This document shows positions 11,442 to 22,399 of a stretch of DNA of 64,000 nucleotides, one piece after another. The notes under the pieces are model-generated. The model ran no database searches and was not told the origin of the DNA. It saw nothing but the letters and a program-made list of their open reading frames with translations. The stretch is from Vandiemenella viatica (Eukaryota > Arthropoda > Insecta > Orthoptera > Morabidae): assembly GCA_031002005.1 (NCBI GenBank), contig CM061919.1, positions 31,213,088 to 31,277,087 of the forward strand. Reading direction: 5' to 3'. How positions within the stretch are numbered: position 1 is the stretch's first letter; the number at the start of each line of letters is the position of its first letter. A program made the position numbers and the translations under genes.

Positions 11442-12396
11442 ATGATGGCTTCTTCCTGGGTAAAATATTCCGGAGGTGAAATAGTCCCCCAATCGGATCT
11501 CCGGGTGGGGACTGCTCCGAGAGGAGTAATCAGAACGTATAGAAACATTCTACGAGTCGGAGCATGGAATGTTAGAAGTCTGAAAAGGGCAGGTAGGTTA
11601 GAAAACTTAAAAAGGGAGATAGAACAACTTAGGTTAGATGTTGTTGGGATTAGTGAAATTAAATGGAAGGACGCGCAGGATTTCTGGTCTGGGGAATACA
11701 GGATAATTAGCACACAAGCTGTCAATGGAGACACTGGTGTAGGATTTGTAATGAACAAGAAAGTAGGGAAACGGGTGAGTTATTATGAACAGTTTAGCGA
11801 TAGGATTATTTTGATGAGGTTAGAAACTAAGCCCATCCCAACCACGTTAGTATAAGTGTATATACCAACATCACAGAAAGATGACGAAGAAACAGAAAAA
11901 ATATACTCTGAAATTGAAGAATTAATCCAATATATGAAGGGGGAGTAAAATCTAATAATCATGGGTGATTGGAATGCAATAGTGGGAGAAGGAAAAGAGG
12001 GGAATACTGTAGGAAGTTTTGGTGTAGGAGAAAGAAAAGAGCGAGGAAGCATTTTGTTAAAGATATAAGCTAGTAGTGGCAAACACACTGTTTAAGAACC
12101 ATGCAAGAAGAATATACATCTGGAAACGTCCTGGGGATACAGGCAGATATCAGCTAGATTATATCATGGTCAAACAGCAATTCGGGAATCAAGTTCTAGA
12201 CTGTAAAGCGTACCCAGGAGCAGACATAGACTCGGACCATAATTTGATAATAATGAAGTGCAGGCTGAAATTTAAGCGAATAAGGAAGCAGTATAAACAG
12301 AACAGACTGGAAGTGAATAAACTGAAACAATCAAGCACAAGAGAAAACTTTGCAGAAATTGTAGACTTAGGTCTAAGAAGTAAGGAGTTCAACTGA
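11442..12396 (+). pseudogene. RTE-like LINE endonuclease region, copy 1
   Basis: Apurinic-type endonuclease of the LINE, which nicks target DNA to prime reverse transcription. The reading frame from 11,442 has the N-terminal block (RVGAWNVRSLKRAG, then EIKW near residue 73) and continues to 11,855, where a CAA-to-TAA type change stops it in the VQVY context. The GDWNA block is readable near 11,965. A second open segment at 12,076-12,396 carries the C-terminal DSDHNLI motif. At least one stop and one frame change are present, so it is inactive. Similar proteins are often annotated as craniofacial development protein 2-like in insects. Confidence 0.85.
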
Positions 12397-12412
12397 GGAT
12401 GAACGGAATGTA

Positions 12413-12492
12413 TTGGAATCTAGCCACTGCCGACAGGGGGCCCGCACCACATGTATTAGCCTAGGGGCCCACAGAGCCTAAATGCGGCCCTG
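12413..12492. mobile_element. Short GC-rich insertion, hAT-end-like
   Basis: Copies 2 and 3 of this LINE run from gaatggaatgca to aataatgaaagct with no insert. Here about 70 extra bases intervene, ending in cagggggcccgca...tgcggccctg (12,434-12,492). The CAGGG/CCCTG ends resemble hAT termini. Flanks are too altered to read a target duplication. Confidence 0.4.
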
Positions 12493-12493
12493 A

Positions 12494-13887
12494 ATGAAAG
12501 CTGGGAAAGAAACATTAGGTTTTAGGGAACAAGCTGCCCGAAAACCTTGGATCACAGAAGAAATTTTGCAGCTGATGGATCAGAGGAGAAGGTACAAAAA
12601 TGCTCAGGATGAAACAGGAAGAGAGCAGTACAGGCAATTTAGAAATCAAATTAATAGGAAATGCAAAATAACAAAAGAAAAATTGCTTTAAGAAAAATGT
12701 GAAGAAGTAAAAAAGGAAATGGTCGTAGGTAAAGTAGATGTTGCATATAGATAGATCAAACAAAATTTTGGAGGTATGAACATTAAAGCTGCCGATGGGA
12801 AACCTCTTTTAAGCTCAGAAGATAGAGCTAACCGATGGAAGGAATACATTGAGAAACTGTATGTTGGGGACGACTTGAACAAAGTGTAATGGAAAAGGAA
12901 AGCGATGTCGACATTGATGACTTAGGAGATCCTGTTTTGAGGACAGAATTTAATAAAGCTCTGAATGACTTGAAAGCAAATAAGGCAATTGGAATTGATG
13001 AGATCCCTGCAGAACTTCTTAAATCCCTAGGAAAGGAAGGAATCGAAAGATTATTCCAGCTGATATCAAAAAGTTATGAAATGGGAGAAATTCCAACTGA
13101 TTTTAATAAAAATATCATCTTCACACTTCCAAAGAAAGCACAAACCGACAAATGTGAGAATTATCACACCATTAGTCTAAGAACACATGCTTCAAAATTA
13201 TTGACCAGAATAATATACAGAAGGATGGAAAGGGTAGTAGAAGAGATAGTAGGTGAAGAGTTTAGGAAAAATCACAATTCTGCAATTCTGTCTTTAAGAT
13301 TAATATTTGAAGGGCGGATCAAGAAAAACAAAGATACTTTCATGGCATTTGTTGATTTAGAAAAAGCTTCTGATAATGTTAGGTGGGACAAGACGTTCAA
13401 CATTTTAAAGAAGTCAGGTCTAAAGTATCGAGATAGAAGAATACTCTATAAACTATATAAGAATCAGGTGGCTGTAATAAAAGTAGAGAATCACGAGAGA
13501 CATGTATCACTTAAAAAGGGTGTGAAACAAGGCTGTAGTCTATCCCCGTTAATAGTCAACTTGTATGTAAAAGAAGCAATGAAGAAAGTCAAAGAAAAAT
13601 TTCCATGTGGCATAAGTTTTCAGGGAGAAAAAATCAGTATGCTACGATTTGCTGACGACATTGTCTTGCTAGCAGAGAGGGCTGAGAATATTGAGAAGTT
13701 ACTGAATGGCATGAACAAAATACTGGAAGAAGATTTTGGACTGAATATAAATCAAAGCAAGACAAAAGTGATGAAATGTAACAGAAATGATATCAATACT
13801 AGTGGATTAAATATAAAAATAGGATCGGATGCAATAGGAGAAATAAGAGAATTCTGTTACTTGGGAAGCAAAATTACAACCAATGGC
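12494..13887 (+). pseudogene. RTE-like LINE reverse transcriptase, copy 1 (truncated)
   Basis: Reverse transcriptase that copies the LINE RNA at the nicked target. The segment 12,494-12,691 is the linker. After a stop and a frame change, the long ORF from 12,889 holds the polymerase: GIDEIPAELLK, motif A FVDLEKASDNV, motif B KKGVKQGCSLSP and motif C LRFADDIVLLA, all with catalytic Asp residues present. The palm is therefore intact, but the frame runs out of LINE sequence at 13,887, and its last ~33 codons (to 13,986) are read from the neighbouring CR1. The C-terminal domain is missing. Confidence 0.88.
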
Positions 13888-16268
13888 CTACAACGGAAGT
13901 TATGTGCAAGTCCCATTTCATGTTGCTTTGTACTGTTACGCCTAGATACTTCAGTGAATCCACAGTGTCAACAACTGAATTGTTAACTTTGTACTCCTGA
14001 GCAAGTGGGGTCTTTTTATTACTTATGTGCATTGGCTTCCACTTTTTACAGTTAAGTGTAAGCTGCCATTCACGGCACCATTCCGAAATAACATCCAGAT
14101 CGCGCTGAATTTGTAAGCAATCGTAAGAGAACCTCACATCCCTATAAATAAGTGCATCATCAGCAAAAAATCACATCCTGCAATTAACGTTGTCACCGAG
14201 ATCGTTTATAAAAATTAAGAAAAGAAGTGGTCCTATTACACTTCCTTGAGGAACGTCCGAAGTAACATCTAGTTTAGAAGATGCTTCCCCGTCTACAACG
14301 ACATACTGTGACCGACCAGTTAGAAAATCGCGTATCCATTCGCAAATCTGATCAGATATACCGTACGCTCGGATCTTCGCTAAGAGTCGGTTGTGTGGTA
14401 CAGAGTCAAAAGCTTTCTGAAAATCCAAGAAAATAGCATCAACTTGTGATCCTGCATAAACAACTTTCATTACATCATGCGAAAATAGAGCCAGTTGCGT
14501 TTCACATGATCGGTTCTTCCAAAATCCGTGTTGTTATGCGGTAAGTAGCTCGTTTTCATCTAGAAACTTCTTAACGTTAGAGCATTTGATATGCTCTAGA
14601 ATTCTACTGCAAACAGATGTTAGCGATATCGGTCGATAATTCATAGGATTTCTCCGATCTCCTTTCTTGAAAACGGGAATCACCTGCGCAATTTTCCAGT
14701 CAGAAGGTACTTTTCTTTCCTCTAAAGATTTACGAAATATATCTGACAGAAATGGTTCTATTTCTTCCGCGTATTCCGAAAATACTCTTACTGGTATACC
14801 ATCGGAACCCGGCACTTTCCCCCACTTCAGGAGCTTTAATTGCTTTATGATACCTACACTATCAATTTGTACTGGATCCATCTCAAGTTCAACACGCCGT
14901 GGAAAAACTGGAATGTTTTCCATGTTTTCATCAGTGAAGGAATTTTTAAATTCGGCGTTAAATACGGTAGCCTTGTCGCGGCTGTCATCAACTTCCCTAC
15001 CGTCTTGTAGTAGAACTGGCATATTGTTGTCACAACCACTTATTTTTTTACATACGACCAAAATTTCTATGGATTTTCAATGAGGCTCTTGGAAAGTGAG
15101 TTGCATCGAAAATCATTAAAGGCCTCGCGCATCGCATTCTTGACCTATCCTCTTGTCTCAGCTAGCTTTTCTAAATCACTCCTATACATCGTCTTTCTTG
15201 AGAGTGCATGAATCTTCCTTTGCTTTTTAAGTAACCTTTTAACTTCACGCGTATACCACGGGGGATCGTTCCCGTCCCAGATTGTCCTTTTCGGTATATG
15301 TAAGTCCATACTTTCCCCGACTATATTTATGAATCGAAGGCACATCTCTTCAACCGAGCCTCTTCCTTCTATAAAGGTAATGTATTTATCCCTCAAAAAC
15401 GTTCTTAAACTCCCCTTTGGGGCCTTTTCGAACCTGTAAAGGACACTTTCTTTTTTCTTTTTGCGCTCGACTGTTAATTTTACTGTAGCAATTACAGCTT
15501 TATGATAACTTATTCCCATGGTGGTAGAAATGTCCGTAAATAATTCAGGCCTATTTGTAACGAGAATATCTAAAATGTTTTCGTTATCGTTGCGGCACCG
15601 CGTTGGTTCAGTGACGATCTGCTCAAGATTAAGATCTGAGAAAAGGTCAAGAATAATCTCACAGGATATTTTATCCCTGCCACCAGTAACGTGGGCGTAA
15701 TTACTCCAGTCAATATACGGCAAGTTGAAGTCGCCTCCTAGTATTATTCCGTGATCCGGAAATTGACGAGCTATATTACTTACGTTATTTCTTAAGGCCT
15801 CAGCAACGCCTACATCTGCATCTGGTGGATGATAGAAAGACCCTATTACAAGTTTCGTCCTAGCTACTTTTAGTCTAATCCTTAGGATTTCACAGACCAT
15901 ATCAATATTTATTTCGTTACACGACAGGTGTTTACGAACAGCTATAAATACACCACCTCCATTTCAATGTAACCTATCCTTAAGGAAAACATTCATGCTA
16001 TGGTTAAAAATTTCTGCTGAACTTATATCTGGTTTAAGCAGCTTTCAGTACCTAATACAATATCAGCTTCTGTGCTACTAATAACGCTTTCAAGTTCAGG
16101 CTGCTTATTACAAACACTTCTACAGTTTATAACGAGTACTTTTAACAGTCGAGATTGATTTTCGCTACTCCTAACATATGGTGCCGAATTTAATTGGGCT
16201 GCCCGTGACTGTAATCCCAGTTTCGGGTCTTCCTCCCTCAGCCTAAAAAATCCCCCAATGCACTCCAC
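13888..16268 (-). pseudogene. CR1-like LINE ORF2: endonuclease-reverse transcriptase
   Basis: Translation from 16,268 gives an endonuclease with LGTESCLN (catalytic Glu), NGGGVFIAVR, GGDFNLPYIDW and SYHKAVI, the last altered from the usual SDH. The polymerase follows from 15,061: FKKGDRRNPMNYRPISL, motif A IFLDFQKAFDSV, motif B SDVPQGSVIGPLLF, and motif C FFADD preceded directly by an in-frame TGA. Another stop (TAA after ELLTA) and a break between endonuclease and polymerase make it non-functional. It ends at the chimeric junction after WDLHITSVVG. Confidence 0.88.
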
Positions 16269-17275
16269 ACGGCCCCTGCCACCCGTGTAGCCGATTCACG
16301 TGTGTAGTGCACACCTGATCTATCCAAGGGAACCCTACACGACTCGACCCCAGGGCGAAGATCAAGGAATCTGCAGCCATGATTATCGCAGAAACGACGC
16401 AGTCTCTGGTTCAGACCCTCAACTCGGCTCTGAACCAGAGGTCCACAGTCAGTTCTATCGACAATACTGCAGATGGTTAGCTCAGCCGAAATCTTGCGGT
16501 CATCAACCACAGAGCTCACCGTATGAGCAAGCCGCCGGAAGGAAGAGAGGATACCCTCCGACCCAAGGCGGCAAGCATCATTCGTGCCGACATGAGCTAC
16601 ACCTCGTCCGCTCAATGGCATCTGGGATGGCCTGATCCACATCATGGACCAGACCTTCCCGGAATGCACAATGAATGGACATTGGACTTCATCCCAGACC
16701 TGTTCGCCATGTCCCTAAGCGGCTCAATGAAACGCCTAACGTTTGAGCTACCTGTCACCAGAATCCCCTTCTGTGATCGCCCAGACCTAGCGGGCGGGAG
16801 GGGGGGGGGGGGCTGGCAACTCGCTGATTGACAATTGTGGATCTGAATCAGATCCAGACAGCACATCAAACCTATTGGACAGTGGTACAGACTTGCCCTC
16901 CTGGGATTCAGACCTGTACGCCTGCCCCCGCATGCGGCGTCGACGTCCGGAAACCACGCGCCAGACACCATCAGGTGACTGCCGCACAGGCTCCGAAGTC
17001 TCAGCCTGGACTGCAGGTACAATATTTGGTAGGGGAGAACCTGTGAGAACACTAGCTTCGTCAGGGTCACCCCTTCCACATCTGCTGCAGTCACCTACGG
17101 CAGCTTCCAGCCTCATAACTTTCGTTAGCAAAGCTGCAAGCTGAGCGTGAAGATCAGCCACCTCAGCCCGCAGTCTGCACACAGCAGTCACAGTCCCTAC
17201 ACATATTACTTTGAAAGCAAAAACTACGGAGAGGATGAAAGTTGAACTAACCGAGAATCCAAATAAACTGTTCAC
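16238..17275 (-). pseudogene. CR1-like LINE ORF1: coiled coil plus SGNH esterase
   Basis: ORF1 begins at 17,275 with a hydrophobic stretch (residues ~5-25), then a Leu-rich coiled coil (RAEVADLHAQLAALLTKV), a CSRC pair, a basic patch SGRRRR and a proline run. After a frame change at the G tract (16,799-16,812) an SGNH-hydrolase domain follows: block I ILVTGSSNVRRF, block III HVGTNDA and the C-terminal GVHYT His block. Another frame change falls near 16,650. It overlaps the ORF2 start by about 30 bp. In CR1 and L2 elements this esterase is part of the RNA-binding ORF1 protein; its exact job is unsettled. Confidence 0.8.
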
Positions 17276-17555
17276 AACTTACTACCAACCGCTATTCACG
17301 ACCGAAAGAGAACCCACTGAGGAGATGAATTTAGTCCAGACGACTGCACTTAGTAGTTAATAGGACGTACTGATAAACGGTGTTAGCCAACCAATGTACT
17401 AAATAAAAAACAAATAAGCTCTATATACTTCCCTATAGAAAAAGAAAATAAATGTGATCACGATTAGAGCACGCTGTTATAATTCAATTAACGCAAATAA
17501 ATCAAACGCTATCACAACAATTTAAATTAGGTAAACAGATGTAGACACTCGTCAC
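17276..17555 (-). promoter_or_regulatory. CR1-like LINE leader between monomers and ORF1
   Basis: AT-rich non-coding stretch directly upstream of ORF1 on the minus strand. It is part of the 5' UTR by position; no specific promoter box could be recognised. Confidence 0.4.
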
Positions 17556-17992
17556 GACGGTTGCTGGGGACCAACTAGCTACTGCTCAGCGATGACAGAA
17601 GATATTCAAAGATAAATCTACCTACAACACTTTTAAAATAAAATACTAAGAAAAGGCGGCACTTGACTCGACGGTTGCTGGAATTCAACTAGCACCTCCT
17701 CTGCGACGACAGAAGATATTCAAAGATAAAATCTACCTACAAAACTTTAAAATAAAATACTCAGAAAAGGCGGCACTTGACTCGAACTCACTAGCAGCTC
17801 ATCTGCGACAACAGAAGATATTCAAAGATAAAATCTACCTACAACACTTTAAAATAAAATACTCCGAAACGGTGGCACTTGACTCGACGGTTGCTGGAAC
17901 TCATCTAGCACCTCCTCTGCAATGACAGAAGATATTCAAAGATAAAATCTACCTACAACACTTTAAAATAAAATACTCCGAAACGGCGGGAA
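17556..17992 (-). repeat. Tandem 5' UTR monomers of the CR1-like LINE
   Basis: Four adjacent units of ~100-115 bp starting near 17,556, 17,671, 17,784 and 17,885. Each carries gacagaagatattcaaagat, then tctacctacaa and ttaaaataaaatactc; three of the four also have gacggttgctgg. They lie at the 5' end of the minus-strand LINE. Repeated monomers at this place act as promoters in some LINEs, such as mouse L1; that role here is inference. Confidence 0.72.
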
Positions 17993-18419
17993 TTAGGGGG
18001 ATGTATAAGGTAAGATGGGATGCGTTTTTGGAAATGATATGTAGGCAGTATTTTTATGTAGTTTTAAAGTAAACGTGTGGATATGTTCATCGAAATTGCA
18101 TAAAATGTGTGTGTTTTTGTTATTAAGTTTTCTAAATGGAGAGAGGATGTATTTTATTAAAAAATTTGTAATAAACCTTCATGAGAAAATACATATATGT
18201 TACATGTTTCAAAGTGATCAGTCAAACGGTTTCTATTGCAGCTTTGTATAAAAAACAGACAAAAATTAAGGGAGTGGAAAAGGTGAGAGGGTCAATATTA
18301 TGTAAACCAGATGTACACAGCATTTTTCTCCTTGTTTTAAAATAAATGTGCAAATTTTCATCGAAATCGGGTTATAACTGTGGTTGCCATAAAGATCATT
18401 GTAAATTAAGAGGGGAGGG

Positions 18420-19228
18420 TGTCATGAAACCATTAACATTACTGATATGTTTTTTAGATGATAATGTGATCTGAGATATGTATATAATGTCTTTGACATT
18501 GATGGTCACGGAGCACACAGTCTGGTATTGTCGACTGTCGAGTGAAGTGCTTTACAGCTGCAAGTGTGTTCAGTGTATGCGCTGCATTAACCCACTGCCG
18601 CAGCATCTCCAATATTCTGGGGGACAGAACATTGTGTAAACAGTGCTGAAGTATCTTGTAGACTGTGTATGTTGTTCTGAGTGATATGATTTGCTATAAA
18701 CTGTGTATGGTGAACAGGGCCGGCGTTAGGGGGGGGGGGGGGGGGGGGGTAAGCAGGGCAAAAGTACCTGGGACCGCTGGTTGATGGGGGGCCCCGATCA
18801 CCGAATGTAGGGGCCATGAAACCATGAATCCGCCCATTATCGCCCTGCAAGTTTGTAGAGTTAAAAAAAAAAAAAAAGGTCGCCCATTTTACCCCGGGCC
18901 AAAAATTCCTGCATTCTTTGGTAACAAAGATTAGTTTTAGTGACTGGTGGCTTGCTTTTGGATTATGTAGCTTCAGAAGAATAAAACTTAGTGAACTGTG
19001 AATGATAACCCATGTGTATGTTTCTCAGTAGCTTCTTGCATGTTCCCTTTGGTTGTTAATCAATTAATGTATCCAATTAGCAACACTAACAAGACTGGTG
19101 ACCGCACAGCAATCGAATCATTTAATTAGAAATAATAAGTGGTAGAGAAAAGCACTTAACATAGCTACACAACTGCATTGACGAACATTAGTTATTTTAA
19201 AGCCCCAAAGCACGTTTACTTTCTTACA
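18420..19228. mobile_element. Unclassified ~0.8-kb insertion, possibly a solo LTR
   Basis: It interrupts a family A unit between ggggaggg and aaaaggtgagagg. The insert begins TGTCATGAAACC and ends TTTCTTACA, and carries an AATAAA near 18,981, all compatible with an LTR (TG...CA). I could not find a clean 4-6 bp target duplication and there are no internal retroelement genes, so the assignment is weak. A G-rich hAT-like segment lies inside it. Confidence 0.3.
18715..18847. mobile_element. hAT-end-like G-rich segment
   Basis: It starts cagggccggcgttagg, followed by a run of about 20 G, and ends attatcgccctg. The cagggc/gccctg ends and the internal caggg-rich sequence resemble hAT-type MITE termini. 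No 8-bp flanking duplication was found. The proline-rich minus-strand ORF over it only reflects the G run. Confidence 0.35.
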
Positions 19229-21108
19229 AGGAAGTAAAAGGTGAGAGGGGTTGTGTTTTTGGAAATCATACACAGGCAGTATTTTTCTGTTTGTTTTAAA
19301 GTACACGTATGCAAATTTCCATAAAAATTGGATAAAATCTGTGGGTTTGTCTCAATTAGGGTGATGTGAAGTGGGTTTCTGGAAACCATATGTAGGTGGT
19401 ATTTTTCAATTTGTTTTAAAGTGTAAATTTCCATCAAAATTGGATAAAATCTGTAGGTTTTTAAATTATGGGGTGTAAGTAGGAAGAGGAGGTGGTTTTG
19501 GGGTGGAAAAGGGGAGAGGGATTAGATTTTTCTAAAAATAATGTCTACAGCATTTTTCTATTTTTTAGAAAGTATATGTGTACAAAGTTCCATCGTAATT
19601 GGATAAAAGGTGTGGGTTTGTGTAAAACTTAAGGGTTGTATGCATTTTTGGAATCCATATGTAGGCAGTATTTTTCTCTCGTTTTACAATATAGATGGTC
19701 AAATCAGATAAAATCTGTAGGTTTTTTTAAAAAATTATGGAGTGTTATGGGGTAGAGGGGGTGGTTTTTTGGAAATTTTAATTTTTAGGAATCTTCTCAG
19801 ACGCACACTCGACAACTCACCAAAGTTTCACCGTAATCGGATAAACGCTTTAGGAGCGCATAAAGGACATACAAACTTACTAACATACACTGAGTTTTAT
19901 ATATAAGATGAGCTGCCCTGGCAATCCTTCATCATTGTTAGACTTGAGCCAGATTAAATTAATACATTTCAAAGACTGTATTTAGTTAAAATTAGATTTT
20001 TTCATGTACATTTTTTATCAATTTCAAGTTCATTGCCACATGTAAAGTCAATACTTTTGGTGATTCCATTAGCCATATATATATTAAAAAAAAAAAACTC
20101 TCTCTGTTCCTTTTTCAGATATGTGCTAAACACAGAAAAGTTGCACATATAAATCAGTTTAGGAGGTGAAATAGGAGAGAGGGTGCAGTTCTGTAAAGTA
20201 AATGTAGACATCAATTTCACTTACTTTAAAACTTGTGCAGACTTCCTTCCATATCGAGTAAAAACTGTAGATTTGTGTGTTGTCTCAAAAATCTGGAAAT
20301 AATTTTGAAAATTTAAGTTCGAATTTATTGGTCAGCAGTTGCCTGATCATAGTCTGTCCAGTGCTGATTACCAGGAAATGTTGTATACTCTAAGAATATC
20401 ACTATCTACTTTGGCTAATTTCCCCACCGTTTTCGAGATATTTGCAAAAAATTGAATGGTTCCAAGTATAAATTTTGCTTAGTTAGTGGTGGAAAGTGAC
20501 TAGGTTTTTGTAAACCAAATAAAAACAGTAATTTTCTCTTTGTTTAATGTACACATGTGCAAACGTCCATCCAAATTGGTAAACTGCGAATTGTGTAGGG
20601 AACACTGGAAATTAGGAAAGGAGGGAGTAAAAGGGAAGAGGGGTTGGGATTTGATAACCAAATATAGACTATTTTCCATTTTGTTTTATATCATACATGT
20701 GCCAAGTTCCATCGATATCGCAGAAAAACTGTGGATATGTATAAAGAACATTGGCAATAAAAAAGGGGGAGGTAAATGAGGAGAGGTGTTGGATTCTTGA
20801 ATACTAAATGTCTACCATATTTTTCTGTTTGTTTTGAAGTATGCTTGTGCAAGGTACCAACAAAATCATATAAAAACTGTGGGTTTCTATAGAGATAATT
20901 CCAAATTAAGAGGGTAGGTAATAAAGGGGAAGAGGGGTGTAGATTTTGATAACCAAAATGTAAACATTAATTTTCTGTTTGTTTTAAATTATACGTGTGC
21001 AAACATCCTTCAAAAACAGATAGAAACTGTAGCTTTGTATAAAGAACATTGACATTAATTAAGGGGGGTGGAAAAGGTTAGAGGGTTTGGGCATTCGTGA
21101 AGGTAAGG

Positions 21109-21139
<31 letters not shown>

Positions 21140-21459
21140 CGTCAGTCTATAGACTGGTTTGATGCAATCCTCCATCCCTTCCTATCCTGTGCTAACCTCT
21201 TCATTTCTACATACCCCTTACAATCCACGTCCTCAATTATCTGCTTCATATATTCTAATCTCTGTCTACCTCTGCAGTTCTTACCTTCAACTGTTCCCTC
21301 CACTAACAAATTAACCAATCCAGCATGTCTCAAAATATGACCTACCAGCCTGTCTCTTCTTCCTGTAAGCTTCTTCCATAAACTTTTTTTCCCACCCACC
21401 ATTTCTAAAACTCGTTCATTTCTTACTTTGTCTGTCCACCTAATTTTCAGCATTCTTCA
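21109..21459 (-). mobile_element. RTE-like LINE, 5'-truncated 3' end with poly-A
   Basis: A 26-bp T run (21,109-21,134) is the poly-A tail of a minus-strand LINE. Next to it, the sequence matches the 3' end of copies 2 and 3 (cagtct...gactggtttgatgcaatcc, compare 59,401-59,430 in reverse). Only ~325 bp are present, a typical 5'-truncated insertion into family A. Confidence 0.88.
21142..21453 (-). pseudogene. RTE-like LINE ORF C-terminus
   Basis: An open frame of 103 codons matching the C-terminal region after the polymerase domain in copy 2 (shared WTDKVRNE, SLWKKLTGRRDRLVGHILRH, then VEGKNCRGRQRLEYM). The catalytic domains are absent. This copy preserves the reading frame better than copy 2. 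Confidence 0.85.
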
Positions 21460-21674
21460 GTTTTTTTCTCTCTTTGTGTGCAATGTTCTATCAAAATTGA
21501 ATAAAAAGAGTGGATTTGTATAAAAATTAAAGGGTGTAAAGGGGGAGAGGATATGATTTTTTTATTTTTTATTTGGTAGGAAACTATGAAAAAAAAATAT
21601 ATTTATTTGGTAGGAAACTATATATATATATGCCAAATTTCAAGATGATCGGTCAAACTGTACCGATTATAGCT

Positions 21675-21705
<31 letters not shown>

Positions 21706-22399
21706 TATATATAAATCTGTAGTGAGGCTTGATCTCTAATAACGCAAAAAACTACTGCATCAATTTGCATGGTGTTTCCAAATTTTTAAAGCTAATGTTG
21801 CTGATCAACATCTGCAGAAGTAGCTAACGACTAATATGTACCATGGGAAGAAGCAAGTCAGTAAAAAACTTCAGAAATGTGAAACTGTAGACCACAGATA
21901 ATTATACACAATCAGACGGTCACTCCTTTCATAAAGAGACCTGACAAAATTTAGGATTTCCCTTTTTTTTTTTTTTTTTACTTCTGCGATTCATTTTTTC
22001 TGGACCGCAGTACTTCAAAATAAAAAGAATACGTGAATCAAGTATAATCAGCATTTACTTGAATCGTAACAGATCTGTTGAATTACGAAAAAAGTTATAT
22101 TACTAATATTGAAGACATGTATTGTCTCTGGTAGACTGTTATACAGTTTGTCTCTGGAACAAAATTGCTACGTGAACGCTGTATAATACAGCCACAATAA
22201 GCCAATACTTAATACGAAATTCAGTTTTTTTTTCTTCGAAAAGCGATGTCTGAAAAACAGCTATTATAAATATCAGCAAGTAATAAAACATACTTCTTTC
22301 ATAATGACTTGTGCGGAATTGCACATATTTGGAAGTACTTTATTCGATTAATATGTCTCGTGGCTATAACGTGCAAATATAACTAGGCATCCGAACCTT

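Larger units (their letters stand above)
11118..13887 (+). mobile_element. RTE-like LINE, copy 1 (3' truncated)
   Basis: It begins with a ~300-bp 5' leader (from about actagccttttcc) that is repeated at 55,816-56,138 in copy 2. The leader is followed by endonuclease and reverse-transcriptase regions on the plus strand. The match to copy 2 (58,586-58,912) stops abruptly after accaatggcc at 13,887, where a CR1-like LINE in the opposite direction begins. The 3' ~500 bp seen in copies 2 and 3 is absent. Confidence 0.85.
13888..17995 (-). mobile_element. CR1-like LINE (3' truncated) with tandem 5' UTR
   Basis: On the minus strand the order is 5' UTR with ~110-bp tandem units, ORF1 (coiled coil plus esterase), then ORF2 (endonuclease plus reverse transcriptase). 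An esterase ORF1 is a known trait of CR1 and L2 clade LINEs. The element ends inside ORF2 just after WDLHITS, so the C-terminus and 3' UTR are lost at the junction with the RTE copy. This is not the usual 5' truncation of LINEs. Confidence 0.82.
17996..19907 (-). mobile_element. Family A Helitron-ended element, minus strand (interrupted)
   Basis: Family A repeats on the minus strand at 17,996-18,419 and 19,229-19,907, split by an unrelated ~0.8-kb insertion. The 5' end is at about 19,907 (reverse complement TCTTATATATAAAACTC). It is directly preceded by the 3' end of another minus-strand copy (reverse complement gggcagctca), so the two copies are head-to-tail. Confidence 0.5.
19908..21703 (-). 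mobile_element. Family A Helitron-ended element, minus strand (3' part)
   Basis: Reverse-complement family A sequence from its 3' end at about 19,908 up to the Helitron 5' end at 21,704. It is interrupted by an RTE 3' fragment at 21,109-21,459. The same element appears to continue on the far side of the Helitron from 31,724. The final part is a (TA)n run. Confidence 0.5.

Noticed and set aside
14667..15083. 138-codon plus-strand ORF
   Set aside because: Opposite strand of the CR1-like reverse transcriptase, with no independent motif.
16300..17144. Several plus-strand ORFs of 70-110 codons
   Set aside because: Shadows of the CR1-like ORF1 on the other strand.
18587..18850. Proline-rich minus-strand ORF
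   Set aside because: Translation of a G run within a hAT-end-like segment.
18420..19228. Confident solo LTR
   Set aside because: TG...CA ends and an AATAAA are present, but no target duplication or internal retroelement sequence could be shown; kept only as a low-confidence feature.
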